From: Flavobacteriaceae bacterium
GTDB taxonomy: Bacteria; Bacteroidota; Bacteroidia; Flavobacteriales; Weeksellaceae
DNA: 35,252 nt
Direction of reading: 5' to 3'
NCBI GenBank assembly: GCA_030529185.1
Contig: JAUMXI010000017.1
Span: 1 to 35,252, forward strand
Part shown: positions 16,637 through 24,192 of the stretch, piece by piece
Numbering within the stretch: the first letter of the stretch is position 1
How the letters are laid out: each line of letters begins with the position of its first letter
Notes under the pieces: generated by a model
The model's database searches: none
Told to the model about the DNA's origin: nothing
The model's input: the letters and a program-made list of their open reading frames with translations, nothing else
Program-made: the position numbers and the translations under genes

Positions 16637-16644
16637 CAAATATA
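16637..16644 (-). promoter_or_regulatory. -7 promoter element of the nucleotidase-recO unit
   Basis: The minus strand reads TATATTTG, 18 nt before the ATG at 16618. It stands back to back with the dapA promoter in a 115-base divergent region. Confidence 0.6.
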
Positions 16645-16699
16645 GGAAAAAACCTAACTTTTTTAAGAAAAATTCATCTTAATTCTCATCGGTTTTTAT

Positions 16700-16707
16700 T
16701 ATCTTTG
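16700..16707 (+). promoter_or_regulatory. -7 promoter element of dapA
   Basis: TATCTTTG, a full TAnnTTTG match, 26 nt before the dapA ATG. No TTG stands at the expected -33 distance. Confidence 0.6.
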
Positions 16708-16733
16708 CTCATATAATTTTTGACTAAAAATAG

Positions 16734-17612
16734 ATGAAAACTTTAAAAGGTTTAGGAGTTGCTTTGGTCACTCCTTTTAATGAAGATTTAAGCATTGATT
16801 TTGATGCTTTAACAAAATTAGTGGAATACAACATTGCTAATGGCACTAATTTTTTGGTAGTTTTAGGAACCACTGCTGAAACTGCAACACTCTCCGATGA
16901 AGAAAAAAAACAAATAATTCAGCATATTATCAAGGTTAATCAACAAAGATTGCCTCTGGTTTTGGGTATCGGGGGGAATAACACTTTGGCAGTAAAAGAA
17001 CAGATAGAAAACACAGATTTGAGTGCTTTCTCGGCAGTATTGTCCGTTTCCCCTTATTACAACAAGCCAAATCAGGAAGGGCTTTATCAACATTATAAAA
17101 CCTTGGCTTCTACTGGCAAAAATATCATTATTTATAATGTGCCAGGGCGAACGGGGCAAAATATAGAGGCTTCTACTACTTTGAGATTAGCAAGAGAATT
17201 TCCAAATCTTTCCATCATCAAAGAGGCAAGCCCAAACATCACTCAATATTTTGATATTTTGAGGAAAAAACCTGCTGGATTTTCTCTACTTTCTGGAGAT
17301 GACGAATATACGCTTCCTGTGGCATTAGCTGGGGGCGAGGGAGTGATTTCCGTTATCGGTCAGGCTTATCCTAAATTATTCTCTACAATGCTCCAACTCG
17401 CAAAAGAAAACCAAGTGCAGGAAGCTTACAGCATTCATAATCAATTAGTAGAGATTACAAGATTAATATTTGCAGAGGGAAATCCTTGTGGCATCAAAAC
17501 CGTTTTGTCGGAAATGGGAATTATCAAAAACCATTTGCGTTTGCCACTTATCCCAGCATCTGATTTTCTTCAAAGTAAAATAAAAGAAGAGATGAAAAGT
17601 TTGAAACACTAA
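16734..17612 (+). CDS. dapA: 4-hydroxy-tetrahydrodipicolinate synthase
   Basis: DapA condenses pyruvate with aspartate semialdehyde, the first committed step to diaminopimelate and lysine. The 292-aa TIM-barrel protein has the Schiff-base lysine Lys163 (SIIKEAS), Tyr134 (IIIYNVPGRTG) and Arg139, the Thr46-Thr47 pair in LGTTAE, and Tyr109 in SPYYNKP, all at usual positions. The family motif commonly reads GTTGE; here Ala replaces the second Gly, a mild change. Diaminopimelate supports peptidoglycan in this Gram-negative. The gene has its own promoter, appears monocistronic and converges on a CBS-domain gene with a terminator between them. Paralogues such as N-acetylneuraminate lyase are less likely given the motifs and length. 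Confidence 0.95.
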   Translation: MKTLKGLGVALVTPFNEDLSIDFDALTKLVEYNIANGTNFLVVLGTTAETATLSDEEKKQIIQHIIKVNQQRLPLVLGIGGNNTLAVKEQIENTDLSAFSAVLSVSPYYNKPNQEGLYQHYKTLASTGKNIIIYNVPGRTGQNIEASTTLRLAREFPNLSIIKEASPNITQYFDILRKKPAGFSLLSGDDEYTLPVALAGGEGVISVIGQAYPKLFSTMLQLAKENQVQEAYSIHNQLVEITRLIFAEGNPCGIKTVLSEMGIIKNHLRLPLIPASDFLQSKIKEEMKSLKH

Positions 17613-17634
17613 AAATTTTTCTTTTTTCATAATG

Positions 17635-17668
17635 AAACTCCCCCACTTCACTTGAAATGGAGGAGTTT
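17635..17668 (-). terminator. Terminator between dapA and the CBS-domain gene
   Basis: Arms 17635-17649 and 17654-17668 pair with two C/A mismatches on the plus strand, both of which become G-U pairs in minus-strand RNA. The seven outer base pairs (AAACTCC with GGAGTTT) are perfect. It is therefore best suited to the minus-strand CBS gene ending at 17673, but the T run on the plus side could also serve dapA. Confidence 0.7.
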
Positions 17669-17672
17669 TTTA

Positions 17673-18089
17673 TTAATATTGATCTAAAAAGTAATTGAGT
17701 AAATCCGTAGTGGTTATCATTCCTTTTAATTCGCCATTTTCTACCACTGGCAAAGAGTGAAAACTCTGTTGAGATAAAATTTCCGTCACTTCTCTAATGG
17801 TTTTCTCTGGGCTCACACTCACGGGATTTTTTGCCATTACTTGCTCTATACTATACATATTAAACACGGTAGCATCTACTTTTTCTTCATCATCGGATAA
17901 TTCCGCAAAGCTTATCCTCAACAAATCTGAATGGCTCAAAATTCCGATTAACTCCTTACCACTCACTACAGGCAAATGCCTTACCTTGTACTCTTTAAAT
18001 AATTTTTCCGCATCGTTTAGGCTGTCTTTTGTAGTCAATGTCACCAATTCTTTAGTCATAATCTGTGATACTGGAACTCTCTGTTTCAT
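17673..18089 (-). CDS. Protein with two CBS domains
   Basis: The 138-aa protein is essentially a tandem CBS (Bateman) module: the first repeat spans about residues 8-60 (VSQIMTKELVTLTTKDSLND, ending HLPVVSGKELIGILSHSDLL) and the second about 78-136 (VMAKNPVSVSPEKTIREV, ending SLPVVENGELKGMITTTDLL). Such modules bind adenosyl nucleotides and usually regulate a partner enzyme or transporter; no partner is visible here. It lacks a signal peptide or membrane segment. It is divergent from the sugar aminotransferase gene. The exact ligand cannot be predicted. Confidence 0.9.
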   Translation of the reverse strand: MKQRVPVSQIMTKELVTLTTKDSLNDAEKLFKEYKVRHLPVVSGKELIGILSHSDLLRISFAELSDDEEKVDATVFNMYSIEQVMAKNPVSVSPEKTIREVTEILSQQSFHSLPVVENGELKGMITTTDLLNYFLDQY

Positions 18090-18238
18090 AATCTAAAATG
18101 TATTTAAAATTAAACTTCTTTTTTCCTTTATAAAGTTAAGATTTTTTCTGAAATTTCCAATACTTTTTTAAATGATTTTTCGCATAATTTTATGGAAAAT
18201 AGAATAGAAATTGTATTTTTACCAAAAAATTTTCATTT

Positions 18239-19366
18239 ATGAGAAAAATCCAAATGGTTGATTTACAAAATCAATATTTTAAAATAAAACACGAATTGGA
18301 TAATGCAGTGCTGAATGTTTTTGAATCGGCAGCCTTTATCAATGGTCCAGAAGTGCATTCATTTCAAGCTGAATTACAGGAATATATGGGCGTAAAGAAT
18401 GTAATTCCTTGTGCTAACGGAACCGATGCTCTTCAAATTGCCCTAATGGCATTAGACTTAAAAGAAGGCGATGAAGTAATTACTACCGATTTTACTTTTG
18501 CAGCAACCGTAGAAGTTATTCATTTACTGAAACTTAAAGCTGTTTTGGTAGATGTAGATTATGATACTTTTACCATAGATACCGAAAAAATTAAGAAAGC
18601 CATTACCCCGAATACAAAGGCAATTATCCCTGTTCATCTCTTTGGGCAATGTGCTAATATGGAGGAAATTATGAAGATCGCAAAAGAACACCAACTCTTT
18701 GTAATTGAGGATAATGCACAAGCGATTGGAGCAGATTTTATTTTCTCTAATGGCACTCAAAAAAAAGCAGGAACGATTGGGACGATTGGGACAACTTCGT
18801 TTTTCCCTTCCAAAAATTTGGGTTGCTATGGCGATGGCGGTGCGATTTTTACGAATGATGATGATTTGGCGTATAAAATCCGAGGGATTGTCAATCACGG
18901 AATGTACAAGAGATATTACCATGATGAAATTGGCGTAAATTCTCGTTTGGATAGCGTTCAAGCTGTTGTTTTAAGAAAAAAACTCCCACATTTGGACTCT
19001 TACAACGAGGCCAGAAGAAAGGCGGCAAATTTCTATGATGAAGCCTTTGCCAACCACCCACATATTCTTACTCCGAAAAAAGCAGAAAATTCCACCCATG
19101 TTTTTCATCAATATACATTGAAGATTTTAAACGGAAAACGAAACGAATTACAAGCATTTTTAGCCGAAAAGGAAATCCCTGCGATGATTTATTATCCTGT
19201 GGCACTTCGTAATCAGAAGGCTTATTACCAAGAAAGCGACCCAGCGGATTTTGTAAATACGGATAAATTATTAGATCAAGTCATCTCTCTTCCAATGCAC
19301 ACCGAATTAGATGAAGAGCAATTAAAATACATTACCAACGCAGTTTTGGAGTTTTTTAATGATTAG
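18239..19366 (+). CDS. DegT/DnrJ/EryC1/StrS-family sugar aminotransferase
   Basis: These PLP enzymes transfer an amino group to nucleotide-linked keto-sugars for lipopolysaccharide, O-antigen or glycan synthesis. The 375-aa protein shows the family hallmarks CANGTDALQIAL (residues 58-69), DFTFAATVEVI, VIEDNAQAIGA (residues 155-165) and the PLP lysine Lys192 in FFPSKNLGCYGDGGA. The C-terminal region with HVFHQYTL and the substrate-binding loop are also typical. UDP-glucose 4-epimerase is encoded 106 bases downstream on the same strand, which supports a role in surface polysaccharide sugars. Upstream I see only a weak TATTTTTA promoter-like sequence. The exact sugar cannot be deduced. Confidence 0.92.
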   Translation: MRKIQMVDLQNQYFKIKHELDNAVLNVFESAAFINGPEVHSFQAELQEYMGVKNVIPCANGTDALQIALMALDLKEGDEVITTDFTFAATVEVIHLLKLKAVLVDVDYDTFTIDTEKIKKAITPNTKAIIPVHLFGQCANMEEIMKIAKEHQLFVIEDNAQAIGADFIFSNGTQKKAGTIGTIGTTSFFPSKNLGCYGDGGAIFTNDDDLAYKIRGIVNHGMYKRYYHDEIGVNSRLDSVQAVVLRKKLPHLDSYNEARRKAANFYDEAFANHPHILTPKKAENSTHVFHQYTLKILNGKRNELQAFLAEKEIPAMIYYPVALRNQKAYYQESDPADFVNTDKLLDQVISLPMHTELDEEQLKYITNAVLEFFND

Positions 19367-19472
19367 ATTATGAAATATCCCACACATTAAGATTTTAAAA
19401 ATTCATCGTAATTAATAAAAGAAAAAAACTTTTTTTTAAAGTACGAATTAGTGTAATAGCGTAAAAATTAAA

Positions 19473-20489
19473 ATGGCAATATTAGTGACTGGTGGCTTGG
19501 GATATATTGGCTCTCACACCGTAGTAGAATTATTAAATAATGATTTTAAGGTAGTTATCATAGACGACCTTTCCAATACCGAAAGAAAAATTCTAAACGG
19601 CATAGAGGAAATCACAGGAAAAACACCTGTTTTTTACCCTTTTGATTTGAAACAAAGAGAGTTAATAGCCCAAGTTTTGGAGGCTCATAAAATAGAGGGC
19701 TGTATTCATTTTGCAGCTTTTAAGGCTGTTGGAGAAAGCCAAATCAAGCCCATAGATTATTACGAGAATAATCTTATTTCGCTCATCAATTTATTGCAAG
19801 AATTTAAGGAGAGGAATATTTCCAACTTTATTTTCAGTTCTTCTTGCACGGTTTATGGACAAGCCGACAAAATGCCAATTGATGAGCACACTCCAATGAA
19901 ACCCGCCGAATCTTCCTACGGAAGAACCAAACAAATGGGCGAAGATATTTTGAAAGATTTTGCCAATGCACATCAGAAAAAAGTGACTTTATTGAGATAT
20001 TTTAATCCGATTGGTGCTCATCCTTCGGCTAAAATAGGCGAACTACCATTAGGGATTCCGAATAATTTGGTGCCGTATGTGATGCAAACCGCAGCAGGAA
20101 TTAGGGAAAAACTCAATATTTGGGGTGATGATTATCCAACCCCCGATGGCACAGCAATTCGAGATTATATTTATGTCGGAGATTTGGCAAAAGCCCATTT
20201 AAAAGCACTTCAAAAACTCATCGCTGAAAAATCTGATACTTTAATTGATATTTTCAACTTGGGAACAGGCAAAGGCTCTTCCGTTTTAGAAATAGTAAAA
20301 ACTTTTGAAAAAGCCAATGGCGTGGAAGTTACTTATCAAATCTGCGACCGAAGAGCAGGGGATATTACCATCGCTTACGCAGATGCTAGCAAAGCTAAAA
20401 AAGAACTCAACTGGGTGGCAGATACACCATTAGAAGAAGCTTTACGAACCACTTGGGAGTGGCAAAAATATTTGCAAAGTCAAAAATAA
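19473..20489 (+). CDS. galE: UDP-glucose 4-epimerase
   Basis: GalE interconverts UDP-glucose and UDP-galactose using bound NAD. The 338-aa protein, the same length as Escherichia coli GalE, has the nucleotide-binding GGLGYIGSHT near the N-terminus, Ser124 in FSSSCTVYG and the catalytic pair Tyr149 and Lys153 in SYGRTK, at the same residue numbers as in E. coli. RDYIYVGDLAKAH and FNLGTGKGSSVLE are also standard. It follows the sugar aminotransferase and ends at a strong bidirectional terminator. Some family members act on N-acetylated UDP-sugars; this cannot be excluded. Confidence 0.95.
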   Translation: MAILVTGGLGYIGSHTVVELLNNDFKVVIIDDLSNTERKILNGIEEITGKTPVFYPFDLKQRELIAQVLEAHKIEGCIHFAAFKAVGESQIKPIDYYENNLISLINLLQEFKERNISNFIFSSSCTVYGQADKMPIDEHTPMKPAESSYGRTKQMGEDILKDFANAHQKKVTLLRYFNPIGAHPSAKIGELPLGIPNNLVPYVMQTAAGIREKLNIWGDDYPTPDGTAIRDYIYVGDLAKAHLKALQKLIAEKSDTLIDIFNLGTGKGSSVLEIVKTFEKANGVEVTYQICDRRAGDITIAYADASKAKKELNWVADTPLEEALRTTWEWQKYLQSQK

Positions 20490-20493
20490 AACT

Positions 20494-20526
20494 AAAAAAT
20501 AGGTTAATAAACTTAACCTATTTTTT
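20494..20526. terminator. Bidirectional terminator between galE and truB
   Basis: Perfect 14-bp inverted repeat (20494-20507 with 20513-20526) with a 5-nt loop and A/T runs on both outer ends. It serves the convergent genes galE (plus, ends 20489) and truB (minus, ends 20527). Confidence 0.88.
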
Positions 20527-21222
20527 TTAATCTTCTGAAAAACGGAAATTATTTTCTAAAAATTTGTCCGTAGCATCTTCTACTGAATATTCACCGATTT
20601 TGGTTCTCCTCAACTGGGTAAGGTATGCTCCAACGCCCAATTCCTGACCAATATCGTGAGCCAAAGAACGGATATAAGTCCCTTTGGAACAACCCACCAG
20701 AAAACTCACCATCGGAAAATTAATCTGAATATCTTTTATGTAATGAATGGTCGTTTTGCGAGATTTCATTTCTACCTCCTGCCCTGCTCTTGCCAAATTA
20801 TACGCCCTTTCTCCATCTACCTTTATCGCTGAAAAAACAGGTGGTTTTTGCTCTATTTCTCCTAAAAATTTCGTTAAAGTTTGTTCTACAATTTCTTCTG
20901 TAATATGGCTATAATCTTTGGGTAGAATTTCAGGTTTTTCAGTGTCGTAAGATTCCGTTTGTACGCCTATTTTTATCTCTGCCCAATATTCTTTGGGAGC
21001 ATCTTGAATTTCAGAAATTTTTTTAGTAGCTTTCCCCGAGCAGACTATCAATAATCCTGTGGCTCTTGGGTCTAATGTTCCTGCGTGTCCTATTTTTATT
21101 TTTTTTAGTTTGAATTCCTTTTTAATTTTGAACTTCATTTTATTTACCGCTTGAAAGGAAGTCCAATCCAAAGGTTTATCCAGCAGAAAAATTTGCCCAT
21201 TTTGTATTTCTTCTAAATTCAT
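20527..21222 (-). CDS. truB: tRNA pseudouridine(55) synthase
   Basis: TruB makes pseudouridine 55 in the T-loop of tRNAs. The 231-aa protein contains the catalytic motif KIGHAGTLDPRATGLL with the nucleophile Asp51, the N-terminal FLLDKPLDWTSF and the later KPPVFSAIKVDGERAYNLAR and CSKGTYIRSLAHDIG motifs. The length fits the short form without a large C-terminal PUA domain. It lies 7 bases after uppP on the same strand and ends at the shared terminator, so it is the last gene of the ftsX unit. Confidence 0.96.
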   Translation of the reverse strand: MNLEEIQNGQIFLLDKPLDWTSFQAVNKMKFKIKKEFKLKKIKIGHAGTLDPRATGLLIVCSGKATKKISEIQDAPKEYWAEIKIGVQTESYDTEKPEILPKDYSHITEEIVEQTLTKFLGEIEQKPPVFSAIKVDGERAYNLARAGQEVEMKSRKTTIHYIKDIQINFPMVSFLVGCSKGTYIRSLAHDIGQELGVGAYLTQLRRTKIGEYSVEDATDKFLENNFRFSED

Positions 21223-21229
21223 AAAAAAT

Positions 21230-22036
21230 TTATTTTATCATATAAAAATACACTAAAAGCACTATCCCCACGATAATTCTATACCAGCCCCAAAATTTAA
21301 ACCCGTATTTTGACAAAATCCCGATAAAGAATTTCACAGCGATAAGAGATACTAAAAACGCCACAACATTCCCTATCAAAAAGGCTTGAATGCTCTCTGA
21401 TGATGCCATTATCATTTGATAGCCTTTTTCTCCATTTTCCCAAGTTTTAATAAGAATGGAATAAAGCGTGACTGCCATCATCGTAGGTAGAGCCAAGAAA
21501 AATGAAAACTCTGCTGCTGCTTTTCTGGTTAGCCCCAAAGACATTCCTCCAATAATGGAAGCTGCTGAACGAGAAGTTCCTGGCATCATTGCCAAACATT
21601 GGTAAAAGCCTATCATCACGGCTTTTTTTATGGAAATATCTTTTTCGTTGTCTATGGTCGGATTTTTAAACCATTGGTCAGCGAAAAGTAGCACGATTCC
21701 CCCTAAAATCAAAACGCAAGAAATCACAATCTGATTTCCTAAAACAGCCTCTATCTTTTCATCAAATAACTTTCCTAAAACTAAGGCTGGAATTACAGCG
21801 AAAGCTAATTTTACATAAATTTGAAGGTTATTGACATCAAAAAACTTTTTCCAATAAAGCACTACGATAGACAAAATTGCTCCAAATTGAATGGAAACCT
21901 GAAACATTTTTAAATATTCGGTTTCTTCCATTCCCATCAATGCGGCCGTAAAGCCCATATGTGCGGTAGAAGAGACGGGCAAATATTCCGTTAATCCCTC
22001 AATAATTGCAATGATAATCGCTTCTAAAATGTCCAT
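21230..22036 (-). CDS. uppP: Undecaprenyl-diphosphatase (UppP/BacA)
   Basis: UppP dephosphorylates undecaprenyl pyrophosphate so that the lipid carrier can be reused for peptidoglycan and glycan synthesis; extra copies give bacitracin resistance. The 268-aa polytopic membrane protein has both signature motifs: EGLTEYLPVSSTAHM near the N-terminus and MMPGTSRSAASIIGG in the middle. Its ATG overlaps the stop of the upstream small membrane gene in TAATG. Together with ftsX and truB it forms a compact unit widely seen in Bacteroidota. Confidence 0.96.
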   Translation of the reverse strand: MDILEAIIIAIIEGLTEYLPVSSTAHMGFTAALMGMEETEYLKMFQVSIQFGAILSIVVLYWKKFFDVNNLQIYVKLAFAVIPALVLGKLFDEKIEAVLGNQIVISCVLILGGIVLLFADQWFKNPTIDNEKDISIKKAVMIGFYQCLAMMPGTSRSAASIIGGMSLGLTRKAAAEFSFFLALPTMMAVTLYSILIKTWENGEKGYQMIMASSESIQAFLIGNVVAFLVSLIAVKFFIGILSKYGFKFWGWYRIIVGIVLLVYFYMIK

Positions 22037-22299
22037 TATTTTCTTTTTAAAATTGCCAACACTTGCACTACAAAACCTGAAATCACCAACAATGGAGCAA
22101 TTCTAATTCTCACCACAGAGAAAATATCTTCATTCCAATAATTGGCATCAAATGAGCCATCAGGTCTGGTATTAGCACCGTATCCCATCATTAAAACAAA
22201 ACCTAAAACAATGAGACCCAACCCGATTAGCATTAATTTAAAATTTTTCTTACCAAAATAAAAAGGATTTTTTTCTCTCTCAGTATTTTTTTGTTTCAT
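22036..22299 (-). CDS. DUF3098-like small membrane protein
   Basis: The 87-aa protein has two transmembrane helices (about residues 21-42 and 68-83) joined by a short extracytoplasmic stretch with GYGANTRPDGSFDANYW. The N-terminus is charged and contains NPFYFGKKNFK, typical of the small Bacteroidota family I know as DUF3098, which is often found beside ftsX and uppP. The function is unknown; association with cell division or envelope synthesis is only suggested by the neighbours. The stop overlaps the uppP start. Confidence 0.82.
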   Translation of the reverse strand: MKQKNTEREKNPFYFGKKNFKLMLIGLGLIVLGFVLMMGYGANTRPDGSFDANYWNEDIFSVVRIRIAPLLVISGFVVQVLAILKRK

Positions 22300-22368
22300 C
22301 TCTAAACTTATTTTAGCATAAAGTCCGCAAAGAAATCTCTGCGAACCTTACTATTTATTAACTTTAAA

Positions 22369-23268
22369 CTATGAATAATACAAATCATCCATATTGGATT
22401 TTAAAAATCGCCAAGTAGCAAAAATCGTGCTTAATACCGTAATCGCAATCCCTACACCGACTACCAAAAGTATCAGCCACATAAATTTTCCTGTATCTTG
22501 CACAAAAGCATCTCCAATTTCTTTCGTGAAATAATACCAAACGATGGACAGCAATACCAAACCAATAAAAGCCCCAATCACCCCGATGATAACCGCCTCT
22601 TTGATGAATGGTTTCAGGATAAATCTTCTTCTCGCCCCTACGAGTTGCATCGTCTTGATAATAAATCTTTTAGAGAAAATCTTTAAACGAATTGAACTGT
22701 TAATCAAGATGATAGCAATCACTAAAAACAATGATGCAAAACCTACAATCCAAAGCAAAATTCTATTTAGATTGTAATAAACTTCCTGCGTAAATTTACT
22801 ATCGTTTTTTACCTCTAAAACGCCTTTTATTTCGCCCAATTGTTTAATTACACCTTCTATTTTATCAGGGGCTATGTAATCAGGGAAGAGCGTAACCTCA
22901 ATAGATGGCGGAAAAATATGCTCCTCAAATAAGGCTTCCGTATTAATTCCCAACTGCTTTCTTCCAATTTTAGAGGCTTCTTCTTTTGTTATGAATCTCG
23001 CCTTCTTTACATAAGGTTGCTTCAATACTTCTTGATAAGTTTCTTGATGATAAGCATCCACTTTTTTGGCATCTCTCGGGTCTAAATACTCCTGAAAATA
23101 AACCTCTACCACCAATTGCTCTTTGATGTAATCGGAGTATTTTTGTGCATTAATTAAAATCAAGCCAAAAAGCCCTACCAAAAAAAGAACCAGAGAGATA
23201 CTGATCGTCACCGTAATATTGCTAGAACGCAGTCTTTTCTTATTAAAATCATCTATTGTATTTGCCAT
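22369..23268 (-). CDS. ftsX: Cell-division ABC transporter permease-like protein FtsX
   Basis: FtsX pairs with the ATPase FtsE at the division site and controls peptidoglycan hydrolases. The 299-aa protein has the expected topology: one N-terminal helix (about residues 20-43), an extracytoplasmic domain of about 120 residues with VEVYFQEYLDP, then three C-terminal helices. The segment IKTMQLVGARRRFILKPFIKEA between helices 2 and 3 is the FtsX permease signature. FtsE is not encoded nearby, which is usual in Bacteroidota. It is the first gene of a unit with the DUF3098-like gene, uppP and truB, after a gap of 69 bases with no feature I can identify. Confidence 0.93.
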   Translation of the reverse strand: MANTIDDFNKKRLRSSNITVTISISLVLFLVGLFGLILINAQKYSDYIKEQLVVEVYFQEYLDPRDAKKVDAYHQETYQEVLKQPYVKKARFITKEEASKIGRKQLGINTEALFEEHIFPPSIEVTLFPDYIAPDKIEGVIKQLGEIKGVLEVKNDSKFTQEVYYNLNRILLWIVGFASLFLVIAIILINSSIRLKIFSKRFIIKTMQLVGARRRFILKPFIKEAVIIGVIGAFIGLVLLSIVWYYFTKEIGDAFVQDTGKFMWLILLVVGVGIAITVLSTIFATWRFLKSNMDDLYYS

Positions 23269-23303
23269 TCGGTAAATTTTTGGCTAAAATAGAAAAAATC
23301 TCG

Positions 23304-23311
23304 CAAAGACA
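23304..23311 (-). promoter_or_regulatory. Weak -7 element before ftsX
   Basis: The minus strand reads TGTCTTTG, one base off TAnnTTTG, 35 nt before the ftsX ATG. It faces the rsmA promoter in a divergent region of about 130 bases. Confidence 0.3.
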
Positions 23312-23369
23312 AAAAGCAATCTCCAAAAATCAATGTTAATAAAATCATAAACTTTTGATACAAAAAACA

Positions 23370-23377
23370 TATCTTTG
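23370..23377 (+). promoter_or_regulatory. -7 promoter element of rsmA
   Basis: TATCTTTG, full TAnnTTTG match, 21 nt before the ATG at 23399. Its final TTG is an in-frame alternative start codon that would give eight extra residues, but as promoter sequence it should not be in the mRNA. Confidence 0.6.
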
Positions 23378-23398
23378 CCCCAAATACAAAATTTGCAA

Positions 23399-24175
23399 AT
23401 GAGTGTAAAAGCAAAGAAACATCTCGGTCAGCACTTTTTAACCGATGAAAATATTGCCAAAAAAATCGCCAATGGACTTTCTTCGGAAGGTTATTCTCGT
23501 GTTTTGGAAGTTGGACCAGGAATGGGCGTGCTTACCAAGTATCTTTTGGAAACGGAAAAGGAAATTTTCGTGGCAGAGATAGACACAGAATCCATTGATT
23601 ATCTCAAAAAACATTACCCAAAATTAGAAGAAAAACACTTTGTGGGAGATTTTTTAAAATTAAGTTTTTCAGGCGTTTTTCCTAATGAAGAAGTGGCTGT
23701 AATTGGGAATTTCCCCTACAATATTTCATCGCAAATTTTGTTTCAAATCATTGATAATTACCAACAAATCCCTGAGATGACGGGAATGTTTCAAAAGGAA
23801 GTCGCCGAAAGAACTGCCGCCGTCCCGAGAACCAAAGATTATGGAATTTTGTCCGTAATGGTTCAGGCATATTATGATGTAAAATATCTTTTCACGGTAA
23901 ATGAAAATGTTTTCAACCCTCCGCCTAAAGTAAAATCTGGGGTGATTTCATTAATGAGAAATCCAAAAGAAGGCTTGGAAGGAAACGAAATTTTATTCAA
24001 ACAAATTGTAAAAGCGGGATTCAACCAGAGAAGAAAAAAACTCAGCAATGCCCTCAAAGTTTTGAACATTCCAGAACAACTTAAAACTCATCAATTCTTA
24101 AATTTAAGGGCTGAAGAGCTTTCAGTGGAAGATTTTATTCAATTCACAAAAGAGTGGAAAAACGCTAATATTTAA
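23399..24175 (+). CDS. rsmA: 16S rRNA (adenine1518/1519-N6) dimethyltransferase
   Basis: RsmA (KsgA) dimethylates two adjacent adenines near the 3' end of 16S rRNA late in 30S assembly. The 258-aa protein begins KAKKHLGQHFLTDENIAKKI, the classic KsgA start, then the SAM-binding VLEVGPGMGVLTKYL, and the catalytic motif IGNFPYNISSQI (the NFPY/NLPY of adenine N6 methylases). FNPPPKVKSGVI is also typical. I chose the ATG at 23399 rather than the TTG at 23375, which is part of the promoter element. The mgtE gene follows after 17 bases and is probably cotranscribed. Confidence 0.95.
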   Translation: MSVKAKKHLGQHFLTDENIAKKIANGLSSEGYSRVLEVGPGMGVLTKYLLETEKEIFVAEIDTESIDYLKKHYPKLEEKHFVGDFLKLSFSGVFPNEEVAVIGNFPYNISSQILFQIIDNYQQIPEMTGMFQKEVAERTAAVPRTKDYGILSVMVQAYYDVKYLFTVNENVFNPPPKVKSGVISLMRNPKEGLEGNEILFKQIVKAGFNQRRKKLSNALKVLNIPEQLKTHQFLNLRAEELSVEDFIQFTKEWKNANI

Positions 24176-24192
24176 ACAACAAAAGGAAAATT

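Noticed and set aside
14916-16639. Nucleotidase halves as a frameshifted or broken single gene
   Set aside because: Both halves have their own start codon and export signal, and a 14-base gap separates them, so two intact genes are more likely.
18773-18790. Tandem 9-bp duplication ACGATTGGG encoding GTIGTIG in the sugar aminotransferase
   Set aside because: The resulting protein sequence looks normal for this family and keeps the frame, so it is not evidence of instability.
18524-18961. Open frame of 145 codons opposite the sugar aminotransferase gene
   Set aside because: Antisense shadow; the sense protein has all motifs of its family.
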